NCBI RefSeq assembly: GCF_029991245.1
Contig: NZ_JAIVFO010000002.1
Coordinates: forward strand, 1 to 64,000
From: Xanthobacter autotrophicus
Lineage (GTDB): Bacteria; Pseudomonadota; Alphaproteobacteria; Rhizobiales; Xanthobacteraceae
Direction of reading: 5' to 3'
Length of the DNA: 64,000 bases
The notes beneath the pieces are model-generated. The model had not been told where the DNA came from. It made no database searches and saw only the letters and a program-made list of their open reading frames with translations. Positions 16,875 through 26,551 of this stretch are shown here, one piece after another (within the stretch, counting starts at the first letter, position 1; every line of letters starts with the position of its first letter). A program made the translations under genes and the position numbers.

Positions 16875-18092
16875 TCACCCCCCATAGGGTTCGAGGACCA
16901 GATCGCGGGTGACGATCACGCGGACGGGGAAGCCCGGCCGGATGGTAAGCGTCGGGGCGATGTTGAGCTGTCGGCGGACGATCTGTTGGCCGGCGTCGTT
17001 GATGGTGTCCTGGCCGCCGTTGCGGATGGCTTGGACAAGTCGGTCATTGTCGTCAGTAGCCAGTTCCGCGCCGACGCCGAGTAGCGTCGAAAGCGCGGCC
17101 GCCTTGGCGATATCCCACCAATGATAGTCGACACCATCCTCCAGGCCGGCAAAGCCCTCGGCATCCGCTCCAGGCTGGCGCTCGAGCACGATGGAGCGGC
17201 CATTGGGCAGGATGAGCCGGTTCCAGACCAGCAGAACCCTGCGTTGCCCGAAACCTACGCCATTGTCGTACTGACCGATCAACCGTGTGCCCTGCGGCAC
17301 CAGCAAGATGCGGCCGGTCGGGCTGTCATAAACGTTTTCCGTCACCTGCGCGGTGATCTGGCCCGGCAGGTCGGATCGAATGCCAGTGATCAATGCAGCC
17401 GCGATGACGGCTCCCGCCTGCAGGATGTTGGGCGAAGCGGGCGCGGCCACGCGATCCGGCGAAACCGTTCGACGGTCGACGGCGGCGTTGAGAAAGGCGA
17501 GCTGGCGATCCTGTGCCGAAGGCGTCGCCGGTTGCGGCGCGAGGCCAAGACCGGTGAGATCAGGTGTTGGCGGGGGCGCCACCGCCGCGGACCCGGCAGT
17601 ACCCGCCGACGCGGTGCGGTTTTCCGTTCCAGAAAACAGGCGGCTCGTTCGGGCCGTCTCGATCTCTTGAAGCCGGCGCTGTTCCTCGGCGCTGGGGCCA
17701 GCATTTGGCGTCGCGATGCCGGGCGTCGGGATGGGCTGCCCGCGGTTCTGCGCATCGAGGATCGGTCGGCCGAGGTCGCCTGGGAGCGGCGGTCCCAGCC
17801 GAGGCACACTGCCATAGTCGCGCGGCAAGCCAGCCAGCCCGTCGGCCGTAGAGCGGTTCTCAGTCGAATAAAGCTCTTCCCTGGTCCCGCTGCCGTCGCG
17901 GGTCTGGAGCGCATAGATCAGCGCTCCGCCAAGGCCGACGCTGGCGACCAGACCGATCCCGGCCAGCGCCTTGCGCGACAGCCGGGTGACGCGCGGCGCG
18001 TCTGCGCCAAGCCGCATGGGGGCGGCCGCCTTAGCCGCCGATCCGGTGAGCGGCGCATCCTCTTCCTCGTCCGGGATATCATTGTCGCTCAC
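16875..18092 (-). CDS. trbI: TrbI, VirB10-like T4SS channel protein
   Basis: The 405-aa protein has a cytoplasmic N-terminus, one membrane helix (LAGIGLVASVGLGGALIYAL, residues about 45-65), a long Pro-rich periplasmic linker and a C-terminal beta-barrel domain with GTRLIGQYDNGVGFGQRR and the closing RVIVTRDLVL. TrbI spans the envelope and links the inner membrane ATPases to the outer membrane pore. It starts at GTG 18092, which overlaps the trbG stop in GTGA, showing translational coupling. Confidence 0.96.
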   Translation of the reverse strand: MSDNDIPDEEEDAPLTGSAAKAAAPMRLGADAPRVTRLSRKALAGIGLVASVGLGGALIYALQTRDGSGTREELYSTENRSTADGLAGLPRDYGSVPRLGPPLPGDLGRPILDAQNRGQPIPTPGIATPNAGPSAEEQRRLQEIETARTSRLFSGTENRTASAGTAGSAAVAPPPTPDLTGLGLAPQPATPSAQDRQLAFLNAAVDRRTVSPDRVAAPASPNILQAGAVIAAALITGIRSDLPGQITAQVTENVYDSPTGRILLVPQGTRLIGQYDNGVGFGQRRVLLVWNRLILPNGRSIVLERQPGADAEGFAGLEDGVDYHWWDIAKAAALSTLLGVGAELATDDNDRLVQAIRNGGQDTINDAGQQIVRRQLNIAPTLTIRPGFPVRVIVTRDLVLEPYGG

Positions 18093-19138
18093 GACGCCGG
18101 CCTCCCGTCAGTGCGCACGATCCGGACGCGGCGCTGTGAATCACCATTGCCGAAGCGCAGTTCGGCGGCGGCGAATAGCCGGTCGACGATTATGTGATTG
18201 CCGCGAACGCGGTAGTTCACCAACTCGGAGGTGTTGCCCTCCGAACCGACGATGAAGAGCGGCGGCATCTCGCCCTGAGCGATGCCGCGCGGGAATTCGA
18301 TGAACACCTGCCGGCCGTCGTCATAGGCGCGCAGCGGTCGCCACGGCGCGCGATCGCCTTCGATCGTATAGCGGAAGTTGATGTTGGCGAGATCGACGCC
18401 GGTGGCGATGGGCCGTGTGGCCTGAGCCTCTGCGTTCTGCCGGCGCAATGCGATCAACTGGTCCTGTGGATACTGCCAGGAGACAGACGCCATGTAGGTC
18501 CGTTCGGTCGAGCGCAGCTCCATATGGTAGGTGCGCAGGTTGGTGTTGATGACGAGGTTGGTCATCAGGTCCGCGCGAGACGGCTTCACCAGGATGTGGA
18601 CCTGGCGCGTCGCGCCGGAACCGCTTTCGGTGTCGCCGATGATCCAGCGCACGGTATCGCCGGCGGCGACCGGACCGGCGCCCACGAGCTGCTCGCCGGG
18701 CTGGAGCGCGATGTCGGTGATTTGACCGATAGCGGTATAGACTTGATAGAGCGCGCCGCCTGTATAGAGATAGACCTGCATGGCGTTGATGAAGCCATCC
18801 CGGACGGGCTGAATCCGTGCTGCCGCATTGGCCTGGTTTACGCGGGCCGCCGGATCTGTGGGCTCCGGCGTCCGGCGAGAGGTCTCGACCGGCTTCATTT
18901 GACCCGGCAGCGGCAGCGGGCGCGGCAGTTCGACAATGGTGACGGGCGCCGGAGGATCGACCGCGATCACAGCGGGCGCCGCATCGTCGTAGGAGATCTC
19001 GGGCGGCTTTTGCGTCGTCGCGCAGCCGGCGAGCGCCGTTGCCGCGAGCAGGACAAGCGGCAACGCGGATTTGCGGAATGTCGGATGTGCGATTGAGGGT
19101 AAGGCCGGATTTCCGGCTTTACGGAAAGACGGCTTCAT
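18089..19138 (-). CDS. trbG: TrbG, VirB9-like T4SS outer-membrane complex protein
   Basis: The 349-aa product has a lipoprotein-type leader (LPLVLLAATALAGCATTQ, with a lipobox cysteine near residue 39) and a C-terminal VirB9 domain (INTNLRTYHMELRSTERTYM, FRYTIEGDRAPWRP, VFIEFPRGI, ELVNYRVRGNHIIVDRL). It forms the outer-membrane ring with TrbI and the short TrbK-type protein. Its ATG overlaps the trbF stop by four bases (ATGA). Confidence 0.96.
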   Translation of the reverse strand: MKPSFRKAGNPALPSIAHPTFRKSALPLVLLAATALAGCATTQKPPEISYDDAAPAVIAVDPPAPVTIVELPRPLPLPGQMKPVETSRRTPEPTDPAARVNQANAAARIQPVRDGFINAMQVYLYTGGALYQVYTAIGQITDIALQPGEQLVGAGPVAAGDTVRWIIGDTESGSGATRQVHILVKPSRADLMTNLVINTNLRTYHMELRSTERTYMASVSWQYPQDQLIALRRQNAEAQATRPIATGVDLANINFRYTIEGDRAPWRPLRAYDDGRQVFIEFPRGIAQGEMPPLFIVGSEGNTSELVNYRVRGNHIIVDRLFAAAELRFGNGDSQRRVRIVRTDGRPAS

Positions 19139-19818
19139 TGCCCAAGCTCCCGTGACCAGTTGATGGCGTTGACGAAGATGCCGAGCGGATTTTTCCGCAG
19201 GCGTTCGGCGTCGCGCGGCGGCTGCACGACGACGGTGAGGATCGCGGTCCAGCGCGAGGTTTCTGCAAGCGAGCCGTCCTGATATCGCCGCTCTGTCCAG
19301 GCGACCCGGAAGCTGTCGGGCGACGCCCGGATGACGCTGGAGACGTCGACGGCGATCTGCTGTTTGCCGACCTTGGTGAAAGGGTCGTTGGATCGCGCAT
19401 AGTCGTTGAGCGCCAGCGCGCCGCGATCGGTCGTGAAGTCATAGGCCCGAAGCCAGTTCTGCCGGACGATGATGGGGTCGGCCGGGATCGAGCGGACCTG
19501 CTCGGTGAAGCGGGCCAGGTGCCAGGCGATCTGAGGATCGGTCGGGCGATAGTCCGCGACGGCGGGCGCTACCGCCTGCGACTGGCCAAGACGGTCGACC
19601 TGCACCACCCAGGGTACGATGTTGCCCCGTGCTGACTGCCAGACGAGCGCGGAGGCGAAGCCGGCCGACAGGATCAGCGAGCCGAAGGCCATCAGGCGCC
19701 AGTTCTTTGCCTGCACGCGGGCCGAGCCGATGCGGTCGTCCCAGACCTGGGCCGCCTTCTGGTAAGGCGTGTCGGGTTGCGGCGTCTTGCCGTAGTGGGT
19801 TGAAGGTCGTTTGAACAT
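19135..19818 (-). CDS. trbF: TrbF, VirB8-like T4SS assembly protein
   Basis: The 227-aa bitopic inner-membrane protein has a short cytoplasmic N-terminus (YQKAAQVWDDRIGSARVQAK), a membrane helix (LMAFGSLILSAGFASALVW) and a periplasmic VirB8-like domain (PWVVQVDRLGQSQAV, LNDYARSNDPFTKV, VAWTERRYQDGSLAETSRW). It nucleates channel assembly. TAATG overlap with trbL shows translational coupling. Confidence 0.96.
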   Translation of the reverse strand: MFKRPSTHYGKTPQPDTPYQKAAQVWDDRIGSARVQAKNWRLMAFGSLILSAGFASALVWQSARGNIVPWVVQVDRLGQSQAVAPAVADYRPTDPQIAWHLARFTEQVRSIPADPIIVRQNWLRAYDFTTDRGALALNDYARSNDPFTKVGKQQIAVDVSSVIRASPDSFRVAWTERRYQDGSLAETSRWTAILTVVVQPPRDAERLRKNPLGIFVNAINWSRELGQ

Positions 19819-21176
19819 TAGCGGTCACTTTCGGAGAGATTGACGGAAGAGCCGCCGCCATGGGCGTCGCCGGAACGGACGGCGTGGGCCGCGGCCTGGA
19901 CGCCGTGGGTCATGCTCTGGGAGCGCTTCATGCGCTTGGCCCATGCGGGCGCACCGCTCGCGGCGGCTGACGAAGACGACGCGGCTTCGCTGGCGTCGCC
20001 GCCGATGGTGCCCATGGTCGAGGATCCGCCCGTCGCTTCGAAGGCCGACTTGGCGCCTTCCGAGAAGCTGGAGCGCATGCTTTCGCTGGCGCGGGACGCG
20101 GCCCGGCGAAGCGGCGACGTGGCGGCGCCGGCTCCGGCGCGCGCGACGCCGCCGAGACCGGACGCAACACCGGATGCGCCGGACTGACCAGCGGAAGCGA
20201 GGCTGTAGGCGGTCGAGGCTCCGCCCGCCATCGCAGCGCCGCCACGAGCGGCAGCAGCGGCTCCTCCAGCCAGGGCGGCGCCACCCGATGCGACAGCGCC
20301 GACGGCGGCGGCGCCCGCAGCAACCATGCCGCCTGCGGCGAGGCCCGTGCCGATGGCGGCTCCCGCGCCGAGCTGCGGGCCGCCGGAGACGAGACCGTTG
20401 GCGATACCTGGACCGAAGATACCGAGGCCGAGCAGCGAGAGCGCCGCCAGCACGATCGCCATGGCCTGGTCGATGGTTGGCGTTGCGCCGCCGAAACCGG
20501 CTGTGAACTCGGAGAACAGTGTCGAGCCGATACCGATGATGATGGCAAGTACCAGCACCTTGATGCCGGACGAGATGACGTTGCCGAGCACGCGCTCGGC
20601 CATGAAGGCGGATTTGCCGAACAGGCCGAACGGGATGAGCACGAAGCCGGCGAGCGTCGTCAGCTTGAATTCGATCAGCGTCACGAAGAGCTGGATCGCG
20701 AGAATGAAGAAAGCGAGCAGCACCAGCGCCCAGGCGAAGAGCATGCAGGCGATCTGGATGAAGTTCTCGAAGAACGACCAGTAACCCATCAGGCTGGAGA
20801 TCGACTCCAGCAGCGGCCGCCCGGCGTCGAGCCCGGTCTGCGCCACCTTGCCAGGCCGAAGGAGATCGGCCGTGGTGAAGCTGGTGCCGGATGCCTTCAG
20901 GCCGAGGCCGGCGAAGCTCTCGAAGATGATCCTGGCGAGGTTGTTCCAATTGCCGATCAGATAGGCGAAGACGCCGACGAACAGGGTTTTCTTGACCAGC
21001 CGCGCGAGAATGTCGTCGTCGGCGCCCCAGCTCCAGAACAGCGCGGCGAGCGTCACGTCGATGACGATCAGCGTGGTGGCGATGAAGGCGACCTCGCCAC
21101 CGAGCAGGCCGAAGCCGCTGTCGATGTAACGGGTGAAGACCTCGAGGAAATGGTCGATGACGCCGGTGCCCCCCAC
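19818..21176 (-). CDS. trbL: TrbL, VirB6-like polytopic T4SS protein
   Basis: The 452-aa protein starts at GTG 21176 and has six or more membrane helices in residues 1-260 (such as VAFIATTLIVIDVTLAALFW, LFAWALVLLAFFILAIQLFV), then a Gly/Ala/Ser-rich low-complexity region and a charged tail with HGGGSSVNLSESDR. This is the normal TrbL layout. It forms part of the inner-membrane channel. The repetitive Ala/Gly region (about 20000-20350 in the window) is compositionally biased and prone to slippage, but the frame is intact. Confidence 0.95.
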   Translation of the reverse strand: MGGTGVIDHFLEVFTRYIDSGFGLLGGEVAFIATTLIVIDVTLAALFWSWGADDDILARLVKKTLFVGVFAYLIGNWNNLARIIFESFAGLGLKASGTSFTTADLLRPGKVAQTGLDAGRPLLESISSLMGYWSFFENFIQIACMLFAWALVLLAFFILAIQLFVTLIEFKLTTLAGFVLIPFGLFGKSAFMAERVLGNVISSGIKVLVLAIIIGIGSTLFSEFTAGFGGATPTIDQAMAIVLAALSLLGLGIFGPGIANGLVSGGPQLGAGAAIGTGLAAGGMVAAGAAAVGAVASGGAALAGGAAAAARGGAAMAGGASTAYSLASAGQSGASGVASGLGGVARAGAGAATSPLRRAASRASESMRSSFSEGAKSAFEATGGSSTMGTIGGDASEAASSSSAAASGAPAWAKRMKRSQSMTHGVQAAAHAVRSGDAHGGGSSVNLSESDR

Positions 21177-21180
21177 GATG

Positions 21181-21576
21181 TTATCGAGCCTCGCCGGGTT
21201 CGGGCGCCATCAGGGGCGCTGTTTCCTTGCGGATGTGCTCGTCTTCGGCCGGCGCGGCCGGCGCCGAATTCTCGTTCTGTCGGGGCGCCTGCGGGGGCTC
21301 GGGCAAGCGCTCGGCGGGGCGTGCGCCGGGGGCGAGGAAGCGCTCGCGGTTTTGTGCCCAGGCGCGCAGACATGCCGCGTCGCGCGTGCCCGCCTCGCCG
21401 AGGAACTGGCAACGGATCAGCTCGTCCCGAAGCGGATCGACCGAGACGCTCTCGGTCGGACGCGCGGACGGAGAAACCGGCGCTTCTTCCTTCCGGGTCA
21501 GCTCGATCGCGGTCGCCGTAATGGCGACCGCGACGAACACGACAGCGCCGAGCCGGGCGAACATCTTTCCGTCCAT
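21181..21576 (-). CDS. TrbK-type entry-exclusion/conjugation protein
   Basis: This 131-aa product has an N-terminal membrane helix (ARLGAVVFVAVAITATAIEL) followed by a periplasmic segment with two cysteines (LIRCQFLGEAGTRDAACLRA) and an acidic Pro-rich tail. Position between trbJ and trbL and the CQFLGE...CLRAW pattern fit the putative entry exclusion protein TrbK-alt. Start ATG 21576 has GGAG upstream. An exclusion role is known for TrbK of RP4 and is only inferred here. Confidence 0.85.
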   Translation of the reverse strand: MDGKMFARLGAVVFVAVAITATAIELTRKEEAPVSPSARPTESVSVDPLRDELIRCQFLGEAGTRDAACLRAWAQNRERFLAPGARPAERLPEPPQAPRQNENSAPAAPAEDEHIRKETAPLMAPEPGEAR

Positions 21577-21586
21577 CGCTCCGCCC

Positions 21587-22348
21587 TCAGTTGCCGTTGT
21601 TGAACATCTTGGCGTTGCCCGGCTGGTAGCCGGCGCCGGGCGTGAGGAAGCGTTGGCGCTGCTCACGGCCCTGTTCGGCCGCGGCGGCCTGCTCGGCCGA
21701 TTGCAGCGACTGCGCGCGCCCGTTCGCCGCGACGACCGCGGTGAGGTCGGCAAGTTGCTGCGCCTGGAGCGCGAGGAGCTGGTTGCCGGCCTGGCTCGCC
21801 TGCAACGCGCCGGTGGCGCCCTGGCTCTGGCCGATCAGTGCCGACATCTGCGTGCGGTTGGTGTCGATGTTGCCGACGACGCCGGCCTGCACCCGCATGG
21901 CGTCCTGCAGCCCGCCCACCGTGTTCTGCCAGCGCTCGCGCGCCTGGGTGACGAGTTGCTGGTCGGTGGCCGAGAGCGACGCGCTCCCATAGGTTGTTTG
22001 GAACGCCCGGTCGATCTGCTGCACGTCGAAGGCGATGCTCTGCGCTTGGGCAAGGAGCTGTTGCGTCCGCTGCACCGACTGCTGAAGCTGTTGGAGCGAG
22101 GAAAAGGGCAGGCTTGCGAGGTTGCGGGCCTGATTGATCAGGCCCTGCGCCTGGTTCTGCAGCGCGGTGATCTGGTTGTTGATCTGCTGCAGCGACCGCG
22201 CCGCGGTGAGGACGTTCTGCGTGTAGTTGGTCGGGTCCCAAACGGTCACCTGGGCGGCAACTGGCTGAACGAGGACCGGCGACAACGCGGCCGGAATGGC
22301 GAGAATGGACGCGGCGAGAAGCGCCGCGCGTGAGCGACGGAAAGTCAT
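21587..22348 (-). CDS. trbJ: TrbJ, VirB5-like T4SS periplasmic protein
   Basis: The 253-aa protein has a cleavable signal peptide (LLAASILAIPAALSPVLVQP, then AAQ) and a largely helical, Gln-rich body (TNYTQNVLTAARSLQQINNQ, QRTQQLLAQAQSIAFDVQQI), as in VirB5/TrbJ pilus-tip proteins. ATG 22348 overlaps the trbE stop by four bases. The longer open frame back to 22798 lies inside trbE and is not used. Confidence 0.95.
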   Translation of the reverse strand: MTFRRSRAALLAASILAIPAALSPVLVQPVAAQVTVWDPTNYTQNVLTAARSLQQINNQITALQNQAQGLINQARNLASLPFSSLQQLQQSVQRTQQLLAQAQSIAFDVQQIDRAFQTTYGSASLSATDQQLVTQARERWQNTVGGLQDAMRVQAGVVGNIDTNRTQMSALIGQSQGATGALQASQAGNQLLALQAQQLADLTAVVAANGRAQSLQSAEQAAAAEQGREQRQRFLTPGAGYQPGNAKMFNNGN

Positions 22349-24783
22349 GACGATATCTCCAGGTTGGTGAGGTCGGGGATGAGGTCGGCGGCCCACGCGA
22401 CGTCGCGGTGGCGCAGCCAGGCGGACAGGAACTCGTCGCGGCCATGCTCGGCCATGATCCGCGCGATGGCGGTCTGGTCGGTCTTCGACGACGCCGCGCA
22501 GAGCGCGAGGGCAACGTCGCCCAGCCCCAGCTCGAACAGCCGGTTGCCGCGGCGCGACTGGCAGTAGTAGTCGCGCTTGGGCATGGCGCGGGCGAGGATC
22601 TCGATCTGTCGGTCGTTGAGCCCGAAGCGCCGATAGATCGCCATGATCTGCGGCTCGATGGCGCGTTCGTTCGGCAGCAATAGCCGGGTCGGGCAACTCT
22701 CGATGATCGCGGGCGCGATCGCCGAACCGTCGATGTCGGAGAGGCTCTGGGTGGCGAAGATGACACTGGCGTTCTTCTTGCGCAGCGTCTTCAGCCATTC
22801 GCGGAGCTGGCCGGCGAAGCCTTCATCGTCGAGCGCGAGCCAGCCCTCATCGACGATCAGCAGTGTCGGCCGGCCGTCGAGACGGTCCTCGATGCGATGG
22901 AAGAGATAGGCGAGAACAGCCGCGGCCGCCCCGGTGCCGATCAGGCCCTCGGTCTCAAAGACCTGCACCTCCGCTTCACCGAGGCGCTCGCTTTCGGCGT
23001 CGAGCAACCGACCATAGGGACCGCCGACGCAATAGGGTTGCAGGGCGCGCTTGAGCGTCTGCGATTGAAGCAGGACCGACAGGCCGGTCAGGGTGCGCTC
23101 GGCGACCGGCGCGGAGGCGAGCGAGGTCAGCGACGACCAGAGATGCTCTTTCACCTCTGGCGTGATGGTGATGCCTTCGCGCATCAGGATCGCGACGATC
23201 CAGTCGGCGGCCCAGGCGCGCTCGGGCGTGTCATGAATACGGGCGAGCGGCTGGAGCGAGACGGAGGTTTCCGCGCCATCGGTCAGGCCGCCGCCGAGAT
23301 CGTGCCAGTCGCCGCCCATGGCGAGCGCCGCCGCCCGGATTGAACCGCCGAAGTCGAAGGCGAAGACTTGGCTCCCAGCGTAGCGACGGAACTGAAGCGC
23401 CATCAGCGCCAGCAGCACCGACTTGCCGGCGCCGGTTGGGCCGACGACCAGCGTGTGACCGACGTCGCCGACATGAAGGGAAAACCGGAACGGGGTCGAG
23501 CCTTCGGTCTTGCCGAAGAGCAGCGGGGGTGCTGCAAAATGCTCGTCCCGTTCCGGCCCCGCCCACACCGCAGAGAGCGGGATCATGTGGGCGAGATTGA
23601 GCGTCGAGATCGGCGGCTGCCGAACATTGGCGTAGACGTGGCCGGGCAGCGAGCCGAGCCAGGCATCGGCGGCGTTGATCGTCTCGGGCATCGCGGTGAA
23701 GTCGCGGCCCTGGATGACCTTCTCGACCAGACGCAGCTTCTCGGCGGCGATGCGTGGATCGTTGTCCCAGACGGTGATGGTCGCGGTGACATAGGCTTGG
23801 CCGGCATAGTCGGCGCCGAGTTCCTGCAGCGCCATGTCGGCGTCGGCCGCCTTGTTGGCCGCGTCGGTGTCGACCAGGGCCGAAGCCTCATTGGTCATCA
23901 CCTCTTTCAGAATCGCGGCGATCGACTTGCGCTTGGCGAACCACTGCCGCCGGATCTTGGTCAGCAGCTTGGTGGCGTCGGTCTTGTCGAGCAGGATGGC
24001 GCGGGTGGACCAGCGGTAGGGAAAGGCCAGCCGGTTGAGGTCGTCGAGCAGACCCGGCGTCGTCGCCGTCGGGAATCCGACGATGGTCAGCACACGGAGG
24101 TGGGCGTTGCCGAGACGCGGCTCAAGGCCGCCGGTGAGCGGCTGATCGGCCAGCAGCGCGTCGAGATACATCGGGATTTCGGGAACGCGCACGCGCTGAT
24201 GCTTCGTCGAGACGCACGAGTGCAGATAGGTCAGCGTCTCACCGTCATCGAGCCAGCGGCATTCCGGCATGAAGCCTTCGACGAGCTGGAGGACGCGGTC
24301 GGTGCGATCGGCGAAGCCGCGCAGGATCTCGTGGGGGTCGACGCCCTTTTCGGCCTTGCCCTCGTAGAGCCAGGTCTCGGCGCGGGCCGCATCCTCGGCC
24401 GGCGGCAGATAGACGAAGCTGAGGAAGTAGCTCGACTCGTAGTGCGAGGCATCTTCCTCGAAGTCGGCCTTGCGCTCGGCGTCGACCAGGGCCGATGCGG
24501 CGTCGGGGAAGCGGCCGGCCGGATAGGCGTCCACGCCATGGCGCCGCGCTTCGACGAAGATCGCCCAGCCGGAGCCGAGGCGGCGGAAGGCGTTGTTGAG
24601 GCGACCGGCCACTGCGACCAACTCGGCGGCGACCGCGGAATCGAGGTCGGGCCCGCGAAAGCGCGCCGTGCGCTGCAGCGATCCGTCCTTGTTGAGCACA
24701 ACACCGTCGCCGGCGAGCGCCGCCCACGGCAGGAAATCCGCGAGGCGGGTCGAGGTGCGGCGATATTCGGCAAGGTTCATCAT
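22345..24783 (-). CDS. trbE: TrbE, VirB4-family T4SS ATPase
   Basis: The 812-aa protein powers pilus and channel assembly at the inner membrane. It has an N-terminal CagE/TrbE domain and a C-terminal AAA-type domain with Walker A GPTGAGKS near residue 446 and Walker B TLLIVDEGWLAL near 640, followed by FATQSLSDIDGS. ATG 24783 or 24780 may be used. Length and motifs are complete for the family. It ends overlapping trbJ. Confidence 0.97.
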   Translation of the reverse strand: MMNLAEYRRTSTRLADFLPWAALAGDGVVLNKDGSLQRTARFRGPDLDSAVAAELVAVAGRLNNAFRRLGSGWAIFVEARRHGVDAYPAGRFPDAASALVDAERKADFEEDASHYESSYFLSFVYLPPAEDAARAETWLYEGKAEKGVDPHEILRGFADRTDRVLQLVEGFMPECRWLDDGETLTYLHSCVSTKHQRVRVPEIPMYLDALLADQPLTGGLEPRLGNAHLRVLTIVGFPTATTPGLLDDLNRLAFPYRWSTRAILLDKTDATKLLTKIRRQWFAKRKSIAAILKEVMTNEASALVDTDAANKAADADMALQELGADYAGQAYVTATITVWDNDPRIAAEKLRLVEKVIQGRDFTAMPETINAADAWLGSLPGHVYANVRQPPISTLNLAHMIPLSAVWAGPERDEHFAAPPLLFGKTEGSTPFRFSLHVGDVGHTLVVGPTGAGKSVLLALMALQFRRYAGSQVFAFDFGGSIRAAALAMGGDWHDLGGGLTDGAETSVSLQPLARIHDTPERAWAADWIVAILMREGITITPEVKEHLWSSLTSLASAPVAERTLTGLSVLLQSQTLKRALQPYCVGGPYGRLLDAESERLGEAEVQVFETEGLIGTGAAAAVLAYLFHRIEDRLDGRPTLLIVDEGWLALDDEGFAGQLREWLKTLRKKNASVIFATQSLSDIDGSAIAPAIIESCPTRLLLPNERAIEPQIMAIYRRFGLNDRQIEILARAMPKRDYYCQSRRGNRLFELGLGDVALALCAASSKTDQTAIARIMAEHGRDEFLSAWLRHRDVAWAADLIPDLTNLEISS

Positions 24784-24793
24784 GGCAGGACCT

Positions 24794-25072
24794 TCAGACG
24801 CTCAGGTGGCCGGGGATGCGCAGATGCCGGCGCACGACATCGACGAACATCGGATCGCGCTTGGCCGCCCAGACGGCGGCGAAATGCCCAACCACCCAAA
24901 GGCCCAGGCCGACCAGCCAGAGGCGCAGGCCTAAGCCGAGTGCCGCGGCCAGCGTGCCGTTGAGGATGGCGATCGCGCGCGGCGCTCCGCCGAGCAGGAT
25001 GTGCTCGGTCAGCGCCCGGTGAACCGGCACGGTGAATCCGGGGACGGGCTCTTCTCCGGCAAACAGGGCCAT
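24794..25072 (-). CDS. trbD: TrbD, VirB3-like T4SS protein
   Basis: The 92-aa protein has a conserved N-terminus (PGFTVPVHRALTEHILLGGA), two closely spaced membrane helices (AILNGTLAAALGLGLRLWLV and LGLWVVGHFAAVWAA) and the terminal MFVDVVRRHLRIPGHLSV typical of TrbD/VirB3. Its ATG shares one base with the trbC stop (TGATG). It acts with TrbE at the inner membrane. Confidence 0.95.
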   Translation of the reverse strand: MALFAGEEPVPGFTVPVHRALTEHILLGGAPRAIAILNGTLAAALGLGLRLWLVGLGLWVVGHFAAVWAAKRDPMFVDVVRRHLRIPGHLSV

Positions 25073-25404
25073 CAGACGAGCGCCCCGCCGCCGAAGGAGA
25101 AGAAGCTCAGGAAGAACGAACTGGCGGCGAAGGCGATCGATAGCCCGAACACGATCTGGATCAGCTTGCGGGCGCCGCCCGACGTGTCGCCGAAGGCGAG
25201 CGTCAGGCCGGTGATGATGATGATCATCACCGCGATGATCTTGGAGACAGGGCCTTCGATCGACTCCAGTATCTTCTGAAGAGGGGCTTCCCACGGCATG
25301 GAGGAGCCGGCGGCGTGAGCGGCGGGCGCCATCATCATGCTGACGAAGGTGACAGAGGCGACCGTCGCGATGTGACGACGAAGGCGCAGAGCGTGACGGA
25401 TCAT
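25072..25404 (-). CDS. trbC: TrbC, VirB2-like pilin
   Basis: This 110-aa pre-pilin has a leader (TVASVTFVSMMMAPAAHA), then two hydrophobic helices (IIAVMIIIITGLTLAFGD and IVFGLSIAFAASSFFLSFFS). That is the standard TrbC/VirB2 form; TrbC pilins are trimmed and often cyclised by TraF, which is also encoded here at 32171-32716. ATG 25404 overlaps the trbB stop (ATGA). Confidence 0.94.
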   Translation of the reverse strand: MIRHALRLRRHIATVASVTFVSMMMAPAAHAAGSSMPWEAPLQKILESIEGPVSKIIAVMIIIITGLTLAFGDTSGGARKLIQIVFGLSIAFAASSFFLSFFSFGGGALV

Positions 25405-26384
25405 GAAGGATCTCCTGTGTGGCCGGGGGCTGCGGGGATGACGCGGTAGTCGCCGTCGGGACCGAGGCCGTCGACACGGGCGAGTTCCACGAGGCGGCGG
25501 TGCGAGCCGCGGCCGGCGAGGACGGCGACGAGATCGATGGTCTCGGCGATCAGCGCGCGCGGGACCGTGACGACCGCTTCCTGGATCAGTTGCTCCATCC
25601 GGCGCAGCGCGCCGATCGCCGAGCCGGAATGGATCGTGCCGACGCCGCCGGGATGGCCGGTGCCCCAGGCCTTGAGGAGATCGAGGGCTTCGGCGCCCCG
25701 GACCTCGCCGATCGGAATGCGGTCGGGGCGCAAGCGCAGCGAGGAGCGCACCAGATCCGACAGCGAGGCGACGCCGTCCTTGGTGCGCAGAGCGACCAGG
25801 TTCGGCGCGGCGCATTGCAGCTCGCGGGTGTCCTCGATGAGCACGACGCGGTCGTCGGTCTTGGCGACCTCGGCCAGGAGCGCGTTGGTGAGCGTGGTCT
25901 TGCCGGTCGATGTGCCGCCGGCGACCAGGATGTTCTTTCGCTCAGTGACCGCGATGCGCAGCGTCTCGGCCTGGCCCTCATTCATGATGCCGGCGGCGAC
26001 ATAATCATCGAGGGTGAAGACGGCGACGGCCGGCTTGCGGATGGCAAAGGCCGGGGCTGTAACGACTGGGGGCAACAGCCCCTCGAACCGCTCTCCCGTT
26101 TCGGGTAGCTCCGCTGAGACGCGCGGCGAACCGGCATGAACCTCCGCGCCGACATGGTGGGCGACGAGGCGGACGATGCGTTCGCCGTCGGCCGGGGACA
26201 GCCGCTCACCCGTGTCGGACAGACCTTCGGAGAGCCGGTCGATCCAGAGTCGCCCGTCGGGGTTGAGCATCACCTCGACGACGCTGGGGTCTTCCAGAAA
26301 CCGGGCGATCGCGGGGCCGAGGGCGGTGCGCAACATGCGCGCGCCTCGGAGTGTCGCCTCGGATTGCTGGTGAGAAGCCGCCAT
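25401..26384 (-). CDS. trbB: TrbB, VirB11-family T4SS ATPase
   Basis: The 327-aa hexameric ATPase shows Walker [11 protein letters not shown] near residue 155, the Asp box region [11 protein letters not shown], Walker [15 protein letters not shown] and the His box [11 protein letters not shown]. It energises pilus biogenesis and DNA transfer at the cytoplasmic face. It is the first gene of the trb operon on the minus strand. A 167-base gap separates it from the ribbon-helix-helix gene upstream, where the operon promoter probably lies. Confidence 0.97.
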   Translation of the reverse strand: MAASHQQSEATLRGARMLRTALGPAIARFLEDPSVVEVMLNPDGRLWIDRLSEGLSDTGERLSPADGERIVRLVAHHVGAEVHAGSPRVSAELPETGERFEGLLPPVVTAPAFAIRKPAVAVFTLDDYVAAGIMNEGQAETLRIAVTERKNILVAGGTSTGKTTLTNALLAEVAKTDDRVVLIEDTRELQCAAPNLVALRTKDGVASLSDLVRSSLRLRPDRIPIGEVRGAEALDLLKAWGTGHPGGVGTIHSGSAIGALRRMEQLIQEAVVTVPRALIAETIDLVAVLAGRGSHRRLVELARVDGLGPDGDYRVIPAAPGHTGDPS

Positions 26385-26551
26385 GTCGTCCCCTTGCGTT
26401 CAGGGACCGTTCGGCCGGCCCGGGATCGGGGATCAGTAGAAGAGGCAGGAAATGGGGCGTTGCAACAACCAGAGTATGGTCATCGTAGCCTGGCGTAGAA
26501 ATACAGGGGAACGGCGGAACGTCCGAATACTTGAGATCGATTGGGTGAAGA

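Noticed and set aside
19950-20350. Microsatellite-like GCC/GCG-rich tract as an independent repeat
   Set aside because: It is explained by the Ala/Gly-rich coding sequence of trbL.
23368-24963. 531-codon plus-strand frame opposite trbE
   Set aside because: It is the antisense shadow of a complete trbE gene and lacks a ribosome site.
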